Counted from the stretch's first letter, positions 30,710 through 40,297 are shown. The stretch: DNA of 64,000 nucleotides from Streptomyces sp. NBC_01750 (GCF_035918095.1 NZ_CP109137.1:2172001-2236000), one strand, 5' to 3'. Translations and numbers: made by a program. Notes: generated from the letters alone by a model not told the origin.

Positions 30710-32248
30710 TCAGCTTCGCGGAGTCTCGAGGCGGCCGTCCACCCGGCGCGGCAGCCCCAGCGGGTTTTCGTCGCGCAGTTCGGGCGGGAGCAGCGCGCCG
30801 GGCGTCGTCTGGTACGTGACCGGGCGCAGCCAGCGCTCGATCGCGGTGGCCCCGACCGAGGTGGAACCGGAGGTGGAGGCCGGGTAGGGGCCGCCGTGGT
30901 GCTGGGCGGGGGCGACGGCGACACCGGTCGGCCAGCCGTCGACCAGGATGCGGCCCGCGAGCGGGGTGAGTTCGGCGAGCAGCTCCGCGCCCCGGCCCTC
31001 GCCCGCGGCCTCGCTGTCGGAGAGGTGCAGGGTGGCGGTGAGGTTGCCGGGCAGCCGGCCGAGGACTCCGGTGATCTCGGCCTCGGACTCGTACCGCGCG
31101 ACGACGGTTACCGGGCCGAAGCACTCCTCGAGCAGCAGATCGTGCGGCCCTTCGGCAGCCAGCAGCCGAGCCGGTACGGAGAGGAAGCCGGCGCTCACGG
31201 TGTGATCGCCGCCCGCGCCGGGGGTGATCGGGGCCTCCACCCCCGGCAGTTCGGCCCGGTCGCGTACTCCCGCGACGAAGGCGTCGCGCATCCGGTGGTC
31301 GAGCATCACGCCGGGCTCGGTCTCGCTGACCGCCGCCGTCAGGGACTTGAGCAACCGGTCGCCCGCGTCGCCGGCGGGAGCGAGCACAAAGCCGGGCTTG
31401 GTGCAGAACTGGCCCTCGCCCAGGGTCATCGAGCCCGCGAGCCCGGCGCCGAGCTGCTCGGCCCGCTCCCCGGCGGCCGCTTCGGTGATCACAACGGGGT
31501 TGAGGGAGCCGAGCTCACCGTGGAAGGGGATGGGGGCGGGCCTGGCGGCCGCGGCGTCGAAGAGCGCACGCCCGCCGCGTACGGATCCGGTGAAGCCTGC
31601 GCCCGCGACCAGCGGGTGCCTGACCAGCTCGACGCCCGCCTCGAAGCCGTGGACGAGGGTGACGACGTCTTCGGGCACGCCGACCTGGTGGGCCGCCCTG
31701 CGCAGTACGGAGGCGCACAGTTCGGAGGTGCCGGGATGGTCGGGGTGGGCCTTGACGACGACCGGGCAGCCGGCCGCCAGCGCGCTCGCGGTGTCGCCAC
31801 CGGGTACGGAGAAGGCGAGCGGGAAGTTGCTGGCGGCGTAGACGGCGACGACGCCCAGCGGGATCTTGAAGCGGCGCAGATCGGGCCATGGCGGCGTACG
31901 GCTGCCGTCGGCGTGGTCGATGTGGATGTCGAGGAAGGCGCCCGCGTCCACGACCTCGGCGAAGGCCCGCAACTGAGCGGTGGTGCGCGCGAGTTCACCG
32001 GTGAGGCGGGTGGGACCGAGCGCGGTCTCCGCGTCGGCGGCCTCGATGACATGCTCACCGGCCTCGTCGAGGAGGTCGGCGGCGGTGCGGAGCAGACGCG
32101 CGCGTACACTCCGGTCGGCGAGTGCGGGGCGGGCGGCGTGCGCGGCGCGGACCGCGAGGTCGATCTCCTCAGGTGATGACTCGATCGCAACCTGCTCACG
32201 CGGGTTCCCGGTTCGGGGGTCGACACTCCAGACTGGTGCTGCTGCCAC
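30710..32248 (-). CDS. Aldehyde dehydrogenase, 2-oxoglutarate-semialdehyde (2,5-dioxovalerate) type
   Basis: This 512-residue ALDH is of the group that oxidises 2-oxoglutarate semialdehyde. It has AVYAASNFPLAFSVPGGDTASALAAGCPVVVKAHPDHPGTSE in the nucleotide region (quoted for its key residues N, K and E), the catalytic Glu in PIPFHGELGSLNPV and the catalytic Cys in GEGQFCTKPGF. It would be the last step from aldarate or hydroxyproline to 2-oxoglutarate. The GTG 32248 start has GGAAG upstream. It is divergent from the IclR gene, which probably controls it. Confidence 0.82.
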   Translation of the reverse strand: MAAAPVWSVDPRTGNPREQVAIESSPEEIDLAVRAAHAARPALADRSVRARLLRTAADLLDEAGEHVIEAADAETALGPTRLTGELARTTAQLRAFAEVVDAGAFLDIHIDHADGSRTPPWPDLRRFKIPLGVVAVYAASNFPLAFSVPGGDTASALAAGCPVVVKAHPDHPGTSELCASVLRRAAHQVGVPEDVVTLVHGFEAGVELVRHPLVAGAGFTGSVRGGRALFDAAAARPAPIPFHGELGSLNPVVITEAAAGERAEQLGAGLAGSMTLGEGQFCTKPGFVLAPAGDAGDRLLKSLTAAVSETEPGVMLDHRMRDAFVAGVRDRAELPGVEAPITPGAGGDHTVSAGFLSVPARLLAAEGPHDLLLEECFGPVTVVARYESEAEITGVLGRLPGNLTATLHLSDSEAAGEGRGAELLAELTPLAGRILVDGWPTGVAVAPAQHHGGPYPASTSGSTSVGATAIERWLRPVTYQTTPGALLPPELRDENPLGLPRRVDGRLETPRS

Positions 32249-32287
32249 CGCGGCTTCCTTCCCGGTCTTCTGCCATCCAGCAGGATT

Positions 32288-32305
32288 TGTTCGGTATTCT
32301 GAACA
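32288..32305. promoter_or_regulatory. IclR-type operator candidate
   Basis: TGTTC-N8-GAACA lies between the divergent ALDH and IclR genes, followed at once by a further half-site GTGTTC. The dyad is typical of IclR-family sites. Confidence 0.55.
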
Positions 32306-32377
32306 GTGTTCCTGATGATGAATATATGGGGACTCTATTTCCGGGCGTTCTGCTCGGTCAAGAAGGGGCGAAGAGCA

Positions 32378-33148
32378 ATGTCAACTGCGGATTCCGGTGG
32401 AGCTCAGGTCAAGTCCGCGGTGCGGACGGTGGAATTGCTCGAATACTTCGCGGGGCGTCCCGGCATGCATTCCCTCGCCGCGGTCCAGGAGGCCGTCGGC
32501 TACCCCAAGTCCAGCCTCTACATGCTGCTGCGCACCCTGGTCGAGCTCGGCTGGGTGGAGACGGACGCGACGGGCACGCGGTACGGCATCGGTGTGCGCG
32601 CCCTGCTGGTGGGCACCTCCTACATCGACGGCGACGAGGTGGTCGCGGCCGCCCGCCCCACCCTGGACCGGCTCTCCGACGACACCACCGAGACCATTCA
32701 CCTCGCCCGGCTCGACGGCACCAACGTCGTCTATCTCGCCACCCGTCAGTCGCAGCACTATCTGCGCCCCTTCACCCGCGTCGGCCGCCGGCTGCCCGCC
32801 CACTCCACCTCGCTGGGCAAGGCTCTGCTCGCCACCCACAGCGACGAGCAGGTGCGCAAGATGCTGCCGGAAACCATGGCGCCGCTGACCGAGCACACCA
32901 TCACCGACCGGGAGAGGCTCATCGAGGAGCTGCACCTCATCCGTGAGCAGGGCTACGCCGTGGACCGCGAGGAGAACACCCTCGGGCTGCGCTGCTTCGG
33001 CATCGCCATCCCGTACCGCACCCCGGCGCGGGACGCCATCAGCTGCTCGGTGCCGGTGGCCCGGCTGACCCCCGGCCATGAGCAGATGATCAAGGACGCG
33101 CTCTTCGACGCGCGCGACCGGCTGACGCTGGCGACCCGGAGGCTCTGA
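32378..33148 (+). CDS. IclR-family transcriptional regulator
   Basis: This 256-residue regulator has a winged helix at residues 8-70 (SAVRTVELLEYFAGRPGMHS; SSLYMLLRTLVELGWVE) and a C-terminal ligand domain with GRRLPAHSTSLGKALLA, NTLGLRCFGIAIPYR and SCSVPVARLTP. ATG 32378 gives the family N-terminus. The longer upstream frame covers the operator region. Predicted target is the divergent aldehyde dehydrogenase operon. Confidence 0.88.
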   Translation: MSTADSGGAQVKSAVRTVELLEYFAGRPGMHSLAAVQEAVGYPKSSLYMLLRTLVELGWVETDATGTRYGIGVRALLVGTSYIDGDEVVAAARPTLDRLSDDTTETIHLARLDGTNVVYLATRQSQHYLRPFTRVGRRLPAHSTSLGKALLATHSDEQVRKMLPETMAPLTEHTITDRERLIEELHLIREQGYAVDREENTLGLRCFGIAIPYRTPARDAISCSVPVARLTPGHEQMIKDALFDARDRLTLATRRL

Positions 33149-33355
33149 ATGCCCCGCAGATCGCGCTGCGCGAAGTGAACGACAGCGATCTGCCGGTCGT
33201 CACCGGCACTGACCGGGGCTTCGCCCACGTACCTGGTGCGGAGACCGCCGAGGCGCTTCTCACCCTGGCGGGCCGATCCGTCTCCACCGCACGGCGGAGG
33301 GGGATCGTCGCAGCGCAGGAGGTGCGGGGAGGCCGGGTCCCGGAGCGTTGTCGTC

Positions 33356-34345
33356 ATGACAGAGACACCGCTCACTCCCGCTCTCCCGGTCACGGATCCG
33401 GCAGGCCCCGGACGGACCCGCACCGTGGTGTGCGCCGTCGCGATCGCCTCCTGCGTCCCGTATCTCTCGCTCAAGACCGCCTGGATAGCCGGCAGCCGGA
33501 TCGGCATCCCGGACGGCAGCGTGCTGCTCGAGCACCGCGCTCTGATGGCCGTCGCCAACAGCGTCACCGTCCTGATGGACGGCGCCGTCATCGTCCTCGC
33601 GCTACTGCTCACCCAGGCCTGGGGCCGCCGCGTCCCCGCCTGGCTGCCGGCCGTGCCCCTGTGGATCGCGGGCGGCCTGCTCCTCCCGATCATGGTCGGC
33701 TTCCCGGTCCAGCTGCTGACCCACGCCTTCACCGGCGCCCCGTCCCGGCGGGCCGGGGACAAGCCCTTCCTCGACGAGTGGGTCTTCGGGGTCGTCTACA
33801 CCGGCTTCATCGTCCAGGGCCTGGCCCTTGGAACACTCTTCGTGCTGTACGCGCGTGAGCGCTGGAGCCATGTGTGGCGGGGCCGGGTCTGGGACCTGCC
33901 CACCGCAGCCACCGGGCGGACACTGAAGGTGACCGCTGTGACCGCCGCCGTACTCGCGCTCTTCCCCGCCACGATGCGCCTGCTGTGGGCGTGCGGCGCG
34001 ACGACCGGTCTCTCCGCGACGCGGATCGAGCAGCGTACGGCCGACTTCTACGTGCTCGAAGGGATCAGCGCCCTCTTCGTGGCCGTGGCGGTGACCGGGG
34101 TGCTGCTGATCGCCTTCCGCCGGGGCCGCGCGCTGCCGCTGAGGACGCCGCTGGCCATGGCCTGGCTCGGCTCGGGCGCGGTGGGCTGCTGGGGCGTCTG
34201 GCTGCTGATCGCGGCAGTGCTGCCGGGGGGCGAAGAAGGCGAGCGGGCCTCGGGGTTGATGGCCCTGACCTACGCTGTGGGCGTGATCGTCGGTCTGCTC
34301 GTCGTCACCGGCACCGTCTCCTTCCTGCGGCGGCGCGGCGCGTGA
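33356..34345 (+). CDS. Multi-pass membrane protein of unknown function
   Basis: This 329-residue protein has about eight hydrophobic spans (TVVCAVAIASCVPYLSLKTA; AVANSVTVLMDGAVIVLALL; LMALTYAVGVIVGLLVVTGT). No transporter or enzyme motif is seen. It overlaps the following histidine kinase by GTGA and is therefore likely to be part of, or the sensor for, this two-component system. ATG 33356 follows GAGCGTTGTC without a clear ribosome site. Confidence 0.75.
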   Translation: MTETPLTPALPVTDPAGPGRTRTVVCAVAIASCVPYLSLKTAWIAGSRIGIPDGSVLLEHRALMAVANSVTVLMDGAVIVLALLLTQAWGRRVPAWLPAVPLWIAGGLLLPIMVGFPVQLLTHAFTGAPSRRAGDKPFLDEWVFGVVYTGFIVQGLALGTLFVLYARERWSHVWRGRVWDLPTAATGRTLKVTAVTAAVLALFPATMRLLWACGATTGLSATRIEQRTADFYVLEGISALFVAVAVTGVLLIAFRRGRALPLRTPLAMAWLGSGAVGCWGVWLLIAAVLPGGEEGERASGLMALTYAVGVIVGLLVVTGTVSFLRRRGA

Positions 34346-35595
34346 AGAGAGTCCTCGGGGCGCTGTTCGGTGCGCGGGCCAGGCTGCGCTGGCTCCATCT
34401 GATCCTGGGCGGCGCGCTGTTGATGCCGTACTGGCTCCTCGGCACCGTGGTCGTCGGCCCACTCGTCGACGCGAAGGGCATGTTCTCCAACTCCCTGCCG
34501 CTCCAGTTCGGCGCCTACGGCATCGCCCTCCCGATAGCCGCGGCCACGGCACTGTTCCCGCTGGCCAGGCCGCTTTCGGTGGCGGCGGCCCGGGCGCTGT
34601 GCGGAGTACCGGCGGATCGGTTCGCGGACGGCCCGGCACGCTCCGGGGCCGCGCGCGTGCGGACCTCGGGGTGGTTCACGCTGCATGTGGGGCTCGGCGC
34701 CCTGATCAGCGGTGCGTCCCTGGCGCTGCCGCCGTTCGCGGTGACACTGATCGCGCTGCCGCTCTCCGCCGGGCTGCGGGACTTGATGATGGTGCCCGAC
34801 CACCTCGACCACCCGTGGGCGCTGGCCCTGGCACCGCCGGCCGGGATCGCCATGCTGGTGGCGCTCGCGGGCTGCGCCGCGGCGGCCGGGGCCCTGCTGG
34901 CCCGCCAGGCCCCGGTGCTGCTCGGGCCGAGCCCCGCGGACCGGCTGGCCGCCGCGGAGCGGCGGGCGACGGAGCTGGCCGAGCGCAACCGCCTCGCCCG
35001 CGAGCTGCACGACTCGGTCGGCCATGCGCTGAGTGCCGTCACGCTGCAGGCGGGCGCGGCCCGCAAGGTCCTGGACAGCGATACGGAGTTCGTACGGGAA
35101 GCGCTGGCCGCGATCGAGGAGACCACCCGGCGGACCGTGGGCGAACTCGACTCCGTACTGGGCCTGTTGCGCCGGTCCGACGAACGCGAAGGTGCCGCCG
35201 CCGGACAGGTCACCGGACCGGCCCTGGACACCCTGGACGGTCTGCTCGACCGCAGCGGTGTTCCCGTCTCGCTCACCACCGACGGCGATCTGGCCGCTGT
35301 CCCCGCGCTCGTCTCGCGCGAGGCGTACCGCATCGTCCAGGAGGGGCTGAGCAATGCTCTGCGCCATGCCGGAGCGTGCCCGGTATCCCTGTGGATCGTC
35401 CTGAGCGGCGAGGAGTTGGAGATCACGATGGAGAATCCGCTGCCCGGCAGGGCCCCGGTCATCCGCCCGGGAGGCGGCCGCGGAGTGCGCGGTATCGCCG
35501 AGCGGGCCGCCCTGCTCGGCGGACACGCGCAGGCGGGCCCGCGGGACGCGGTGTGGCGGCTCTCGGCCCGGCTCCCGCTGGCGGGCCGCCGATGA
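34342..35595 (+). CDS. Sensor histidine kinase (NarL/DesK type)
   Basis: This 417-residue protein has four to six N-terminal membrane helices (about residues 15-190), then the HisKA_3 dimerisation box ERNRLARELHDSVGHALSAV with the phospho-His, then a HATPase domain (EAYRIVQEGLSNALRHAG; GGRGVRGIAERAALLGG). GTG 34342 overlaps the stop of the membrane protein, and its stop overlaps the regulator ATG. The stimulus is unknown. Confidence 0.9.
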   Translation: MKRVLGALFGARARLRWLHLILGGALLMPYWLLGTVVVGPLVDAKGMFSNSLPLQFGAYGIALPIAAATALFPLARPLSVAAARALCGVPADRFADGPARSGAARVRTSGWFTLHVGLGALISGASLALPPFAVTLIALPLSAGLRDLMMVPDHLDHPWALALAPPAGIAMLVALAGCAAAAGALLARQAPVLLGPSPADRLAAAERRATELAERNRLARELHDSVGHALSAVTLQAGAARKVLDSDTEFVREALAAIEETTRRTVGELDSVLGLLRRSDEREGAAAGQVTGPALDTLDGLLDRSGVPVSLTTDGDLAAVPALVSREAYRIVQEGLSNALRHAGACPVSLWIVLSGEELEITMENPLPGRAPVIRPGGGRGVRGIAERAALLGGHAQAGPRDAVWRLSARLPLAGRR

Positions 35596-36263
35596 GCGCG
35601 ATCCGGGTGGTCATCGCCGACGACGAGCGGATGGTCCGTACGGCACTGCGCGTCATCCTCGAGGCCGAGCCCGATCTGGAGGTCGTCGGCGAGGCGGCCA
35701 CGGGCGCGGAGGCAGTGTCGGTGGCCCGTGAGCTGCGGCCCGACGTGGTGCTGATGGATGTCCGGATGCCGGAGATCGACGGCATCCGGGCCACCGAGCA
35801 GATCCTGGGCTCGCCGGCTGCCTCCGGCGGGAGGACCCCGTTGAGGATCGTGGTGGTGACGACGTTCGAGAACGACTCCTATGTGTACGACGCACTGCGG
35901 GCCGGAGCGGCCGGATTCCTGCTCAAGCGCGCCGCGGCCGAGGACCTGGTCCAGGCGGTCCGGCTGGTCGCCCGGAGCGACTCGCTGCTCTTCCCGGCCG
36001 CCGTGCGTTCGCTGGCCGCCGAGTACGGCCGCAGCCGGCCCGCGGCTCCGCCGCCGTGGGCGGCGCGGCTGACCGGGCGCGAGGCCGATGTACTGCGGTT
36101 GATGGCCAAGGGCCTGACCAACGCGGAGATCGCCGGACGGATGGGCGTAGGACCTGCGACGACGAAGACCCATGTGGCGTCGGTGCTGGCGAAGACGGGC
36201 GCCCGGGACCGTACGCAGGCGGTGATCGCGGCGTACGAGTCGGGCTTCATCTCGCCGCGGTGA
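35592..36263 (+). CDS. NarL/LuxR-type response regulator
   Basis: This 223-residue regulator has a receiver with the acidic pocket ADDERM, the phospho-Asp in VVLMDVRMPEIDG, Thr in VVTTFEND and Lys in GFLLKRAAAEDL. The C-terminal LuxR HTH reads LTGREADVLRLMAKGLTNAE and continues to HVASVLAKTGARDRTQAV. It is coupled by ATGA to the kinase gene. Confidence 0.92.
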   Translation: MSAIRVVIADDERMVRTALRVILEAEPDLEVVGEAATGAEAVSVARELRPDVVLMDVRMPEIDGIRATEQILGSPAASGGRTPLRIVVVTTFENDSYVYDALRAGAAGFLLKRAAAEDLVQAVRLVARSDSLLFPAAVRSLAAEYGRSRPAAPPPWAARLTGREADVLRLMAKGLTNAEIAGRMGVGPATTKTHVASVLAKTGARDRTQAVIAAYESGFISPR

Positions 36264-36354
36264 GGCCCGTCCGCCGCCACTCCGGATGAAGAATTCATGA
36301 GAAACCGGGCAGACAGGGAACGTCACGCTCCGCCCCGTTCGTCTCTTCTGCGGG

Positions 36355-37800
36355 ATGAACAAGACGATCAGGAATGCCGCGGTCTTCAGCCTGCTGCTGG
36401 TGCTCGCCCTGCTGCTGCGGGCGACCTGGGTCCAGGCGTACAAAGGCCGGGCGCTCGCGGACGACGACCACAACCGGCGGAAGATCATCGCGCAGTACGC
36501 GCAGCCGCTCGGCGACATCATCGTGGCCGGATCACCGGTCACCGGCTCGAAGAGGACGGCGGGTGATGATCTCGCGTACAAGCGCACCTACACCCACGGC
36601 TCGCTGTACTCGGCCGTCACCGGCTACAGCTCGCAGGCGTACGGAGCCACGCAGCTCGAAGGCATCTACAGCGAGGTCCTGGACGGGACCGACAGCCGGC
36701 TGAAGAACCCGGTCGACGCGCTCACCGGGAAGCAGCAGGAGCCCGGCGATGTGGTGACGACCATCGACCCGGCGGTGCAGAAGGCCGGCTTCCGGGCGCT
36801 CGGCGACACCAAGGGCGCGGCCGTCGCCATCGACCCCAAGACCGGGAAGATCCTGGGAATGGTCAGCACGCCCTCGTACGACCCGTCGAAGATCAGCGGG
36901 ACGACGGACGGTGACGCCTGGCAGAAGCTGCTCGCGGACCAGGACAAGCCGCTGGTCAACCGGGCGCTGCGACAGCCGCTGCCGCCCGGCTCGACGTTCA
37001 AGCTGGTCGTCGCGGCGGCGGCGCTGGAAGACGGCCTCTACGGCTCGGCCGACGAGAAGACCGAGAGCCCGAATCCCTACACACTGCCCGGCACGCGCAC
37101 GGTGCTGGAGAACGAGAACACCGCCGCGCCCTGCGAGAACGCCTCCATCCGCACGGCACTGCAGTACTCCTGCAACAACGTCTTCGGGAAGATGGCCGCC
37201 GATCTCGGGCAGGACAAGGTCAGGTCGATGGCGGAGAAGTTCGGCTTCAACGACACGACGCAGGACGTGCCGGTGCGGGCCTCGGCGAGTCTGTATCCGA
37301 CGGGCATGGACAAGGCGCAGACGGCGCTGTCGGGCATCGGCCAGTTCGATGTGACCGCGACGCCACTGCAGATGGCCATGGTCTCTGCGGCGATCTCCAA
37401 CGACGGCGTACTGGAGTCGCCGCACATGGTCTCCAAGGTCGTCGACGCGGACAACGACACACTGCAGTCCTTCGAGGACGAGAAGTCGCAGCGGATCGTC
37501 TCCTCCTCGACCGCCGAACAGCTGCGCAGCGCGATGGTGACGGTCGTGAACGAGGGCACCGGGACCAACGCCAAGGTCGACGGGGCCGAGGTGGGCGGCA
37601 AGACGGGCACCGCGCAGCACGGCGAGAAGAACAGCAAGACGCCGTACGCCTGGTTCACCTCGTACGCAAAGGCCGACACCGGCAAGGAGGTCGCGGTCGC
37701 CGTGATGATCGAGGATTCGGGCGCGGCCCGCTCGGAGGTCAGCGGCAACAGTCTGGCCGCGCCGATCGCGCAGAAGATGATGGCGGCCGCCCTGGAGTGA
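36355..37800 (+). CDS. Penicillin-binding protein, transpeptidase (PbpA/FtsI-like)
   Basis: This 481-residue class B PBP has a single N-terminal membrane anchor (FSLLLVLALLLRATWVQAY) and a dimer/pedestal region. Its transpeptidase domain has SxxK in PPGSTFKLVV, SxN in LQYSCNNVFG and KTG in VGGKTGTAQHG. It cross-links peptidoglycan outside the membrane. It stands alone here rather than beside rodA, so it is probably a paralogue with a specialised role. Confidence 0.9.
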   Translation: MNKTIRNAAVFSLLLVLALLLRATWVQAYKGRALADDDHNRRKIIAQYAQPLGDIIVAGSPVTGSKRTAGDDLAYKRTYTHGSLYSAVTGYSSQAYGATQLEGIYSEVLDGTDSRLKNPVDALTGKQQEPGDVVTTIDPAVQKAGFRALGDTKGAAVAIDPKTGKILGMVSTPSYDPSKISGTTDGDAWQKLLADQDKPLVNRALRQPLPPGSTFKLVVAAAALEDGLYGSADEKTESPNPYTLPGTRTVLENENTAAPCENASIRTALQYSCNNVFGKMAADLGQDKVRSMAEKFGFNDTTQDVPVRASASLYPTGMDKAQTALSGIGQFDVTATPLQMAMVSAAISNDGVLESPHMVSKVVDADNDTLQSFEDEKSQRIVSSSTAEQLRSAMVTVVNEGTGTNAKVDGAEVGGKTGTAQHGEKNSKTPYAWFTSYAKADTGKEVAVAVMIEDSGAARSEVSGNSLAAPIAQKMMAAALE

Positions 37801-37984
37801 GGAGCGGGGACGCTCACCCCCGGGGCGGGTGCTGCCTGACGTCGGGCGAGGCTGCTCGGCGCCGAGCAGCTGCTCGGCAGGGTCGATCGCGGCCCGGCCG
37901 GGACGGCGGTCGCGACGGGGCGAGGAAGAGCGCCGGGCCGAACAGCGCGACGGTGAGCGGCACGCCGAGACCCGGCCCGGAGCC

Positions 37985-39148
37985 TCAACCCGCGCGGGAC
38001 AGCGCGTCCGACACCAGCGCCAGGTCCGTGTCCGACGCCAGTCCCGCATGGTAGAGCCGGAGTTCGGTCGCCCCGAGTCCCGCCGCCCGGGCGGCGTCGT
38101 CCGCGAGCGCGCCGGGGCTGCCGCCCATACCGCCGACGACCGTGAAGTTGGCGGCGAGCACGGAGCCTTCGGCCCGCTGGTCCGCGAAAGGTGTCAGCAG
38201 TTGAGGCCCGGCGGTGCAGGGCACGACCACGCCGTCGGCGACGAACAGGATGTGCGCCGGGTCGACGCCGGCGTTCGCCCCGCAGTGGTACGCGACGGGG
38301 TCGGCGTGCAGCAGCACCTGGAAGCCCGCCGGGGCGGCGGCCCGTACCGCGGCGACCGTATCCTCCTGGAGCGTACGGGCGGTTCGCGCCCGGAACTCCA
38401 GGGTGACCGCGGCGAGTTCGGCGCCGAGCAGCTTCTCGATCCCGGCGTCGGCCGGCGCCGCGCCCTGCCAGACCGGTTCCAGGCCGTGCCGTACAGCGGC
38501 GGCCAGCAGATTGGCGTCCAGGCCCTGTTGTACGTAGCCGGCGCGGCAGGCGGCGCAGAAGCAGAGCGACATCAGATACTGCGCCGCATCGCCGAGACCC
38601 ACACCCGCGGTCTTGTCGTGGGCGTGCAGATGCGCGAAGCCGTACCAGCCGCAGGACTCCAGCTCGGTGCCGCGCGCACCGGGCCGCGTCGCCGCCTCCG
38701 CCGCCAGCTCCACCACCAGTGCGCGGACGGCGGGCTGCGCGATACAGGGCGCCCAGGGGTAGCGGTCGCCGTAGGCGTTGACCACGGAGGTGTCCGGACG
38801 CTCGGCGCCGAGGCGGGAGTTGTGCGCGAGGACCACCCAGCTGTGCACCTCGAGTCCTGCTTCGGTGAGGACGGCGGCCGCTTCGCCGTAGGCGTCACCG
38901 GGAGCCCAGGCCCCGGCGGCATACGGGCGCAGCTCCCGGGCCGCCCAGCGCACCTCGTCCATCTCATAGAGCACGGCGGCGTGCTGCGCGGTGACGACCC
39001 GGCGCCGGGGGTGGCGCGGTGTCAGGGCCCGGGTGGAGTGGTAGGCGGCGGCCAGGGTGACCTGCTGGACGCCGAGGTCCGCGATACGGGAGGCGGCGTC
39101 CGGGTCGCCGACGACGTCCCAAGGGTAGAGGAAGGCGGAGGTCTTCAC
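37985..39148 (-). CDS. Unrecognised 387-residue protein coupled to the deoxyglucarate dehydratase
   Basis: The protein begins VKTSAFLYPWDVVGDPDAAS and has alternating strand and helix segments like a TIM barrel (GVQQVTLAAAYHS; GLEVHSWVVLAHN; FQVLLHADPVAYHCG). It also has a CFCAACRAGY cysteine cluster and an ELESCGWYGFAHLHAHDK block with several acidic and His residues. This resembles glycoside-hydrolase-like barrels, but no family can be asserted. GTG 39148 overlaps the dehydratase stop by 4 nt, so a role in the same sugar-acid pathway is likely. Confidence 0.7.
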   Translation of the reverse strand: MKTSAFLYPWDVVGDPDAASRIADLGVQQVTLAAAYHSTRALTPRHPRRRVVTAQHAAVLYEMDEVRWAARELRPYAAGAWAPGDAYGEAAAVLTEAGLEVHSWVVLAHNSRLGAERPDTSVVNAYGDRYPWAPCIAQPAVRALVVELAAEAATRPGARGTELESCGWYGFAHLHAHDKTAGVGLGDAAQYLMSLCFCAACRAGYVQQGLDANLLAAAVRHGLEPVWQGAAPADAGIEKLLGAELAAVTLEFRARTARTLQEDTVAAVRAAAPAGFQVLLHADPVAYHCGANAGVDPAHILFVADGVVVPCTAGPQLLTPFADQRAEGSVLAANFTVVGGMGGSPGALADDAARAAGLGATELRLYHAGLASDTDLALVSDALSRAG

Positions 39149-40089
39149 GCGCTCTCCTCCAGCAGGGCACGGCCGCGCTCGATCAGTGCCGCCAGGGCCT
39201 TGATGTGGAGAGCCAGGGGTTCGCTCAGCGGCGGCCGCACCTCGCCGACGTCCAGACCTCCCAGCCGCACGCCCGCCTTGACGAGCGACACGGCGTATCC
39301 GCGGCCGAGATTGCGCAGTTCGACCAGCGGCACGTAGAAGCCGTCCAGCAGTCTGCCGACCGTCTTGTCGTCGCCGGTGGTCAGCGCTCGGTGGAAGGCG
39401 ATGGCGATGTCGGGCGCGAAGGCGAAGACGGCGGAGGAGTACAGGGTGACGCCGATACCCCGGTAGGCGAGGCCGGTGAGTTCGGCGGTGGGCAGCCCGT
39501 TGAAGTAGAGGAAGTCCTGGTCGGGCAGGTCGCGGCGGACCGCGCTGATGATGCGCTGCATCAGATCGAGGTCGCCGTAGCCGTCCTTGAGGCCGATGAT
39601 GCCGTCGACCTGCGCGAGTCCGACGACCGTCTCGGGAGCGAAGACGGCGTTGTCGCGCTGGTAGACGATGACGTCGAGGGAGGTGGCGGCTGCGAGCGCG
39701 GTGTAGTGGCGCAGGAGTCCGCGCTGGTCGGCGATGACGAGGTAGGGCGGCATGGCGAGCAGCCCGTCCGCGCCCGCCTCTTCGGCGAGCGTCGCGAACC
39801 GGACGGCGAGCGCGGTGCCGTAGCCGGCGCCGGCGACGACGGGCACCTCGCCCGCCGTCTCCTCGACGGCCGCGGCGACGCAGTCGCGGAACTCCTCGGG
39901 GGTCAGGGCGTGGAACTCTCCCGTGCCGCAGCAGGCGAAGACCGCGGCCGCGCCGGCGTCGATACCGGTTCTCACATGTGCGCGGAAGGCATCGAGGTCG
40001 AGGGCGCCGTCCGGCCCGTACGCGGTGACGGGGAAGAACAGCGGTCCTTGGGCCCGGGCGAGCCGGGCGGCGAGCGGGGCTGAAGTCAC
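39145..40089 (-). CDS. kdgD: 5-dehydro-4-deoxyglucarate dehydratase (DHDPS superfamily)
   Basis: This 314-residue class I lyase converts 5-dehydro-4-deoxyglucarate to 2-oxoglutarate semialdehyde plus CO2. Evidence is GPLFFPVTAYGPDGALDLDA, CCGTGEFHALTPEEF, VIVYQRDNAVF (Tyr) and GIIGLKDGYGDLD with the Schiff-base Lys. GTG 40089 with GGGAG upstream gives the family length. An ATG further up would add a non-homologous leader across a conserved operator. It is divergent from uronate dehydrogenase. Confidence 0.85.
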   Translation of the reverse strand: MTSAPLAARLARAQGPLFFPVTAYGPDGALDLDAFRAHVRTGIDAGAAAVFACCGTGEFHALTPEEFRDCVAAAVEETAGEVPVVAGAGYGTALAVRFATLAEEAGADGLLAMPPYLVIADQRGLLRHYTALAAATSLDVIVYQRDNAVFAPETVVGLAQVDGIIGLKDGYGDLDLMQRIISAVRRDLPDQDFLYFNGLPTAELTGLAYRGIGVTLYSSAVFAFAPDIAIAFHRALTTGDDKTVGRLLDGFYVPLVELRNLGRGYAVSLVKAGVRLGGLDVGEVRPPLSEPLALHIKALAALIERGRALLEESA

Positions 40090-40145
40090 GGGCGCTCCCT
40101 GGGCCGTGCACAGAGCCTCCGCGACCCGTGCACCATTCTGATCGA

Positions 40146-40168
40146 TGTCCACACTTCTGAACGCCGTC
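40146..40168. promoter_or_regulatory. Operator-like repeat 1 in the kdgD-udh divergent region
   Basis: TGTCCACACTTCTGAA followed by CGCCGTC. It shares 19 of 23 positions with the second copy at 40275-40297. It lies 57 bp upstream of the kdgD start. Confidence 0.6.
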
Positions 40169-40274
40169 ACGCTAAGGCAGCCGCATGGCGCCGGTCAAGA
40201 CGGAAAACCGCAACCCAGAGGCGGAGCCGGTCCCTCCACGCCACACTTGACGGTGCCCGGACCGCCCCTCAGCA

Positions 40275-40297
40275 TGTCCACACATGTGAATGCCGTC
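40275..40297. promoter_or_regulatory. Operator-like repeat 2 in the kdgD-udh divergent region
   Basis: TGTCCACACATGTGAA followed by TGCCGTC, with the perfect 8-bp palindrome CACATGTG inside. It lies 33 bp before the udh ATG and probably binds the same regulator as repeat 1. Confidence 0.6.

Noticed and set aside
36532..38049. 505-residue minus-strand ORF
   Set aside because: Shadow of the PBP gene. The plus strand has SxxK, SxN and KTG motifs in the correct order.
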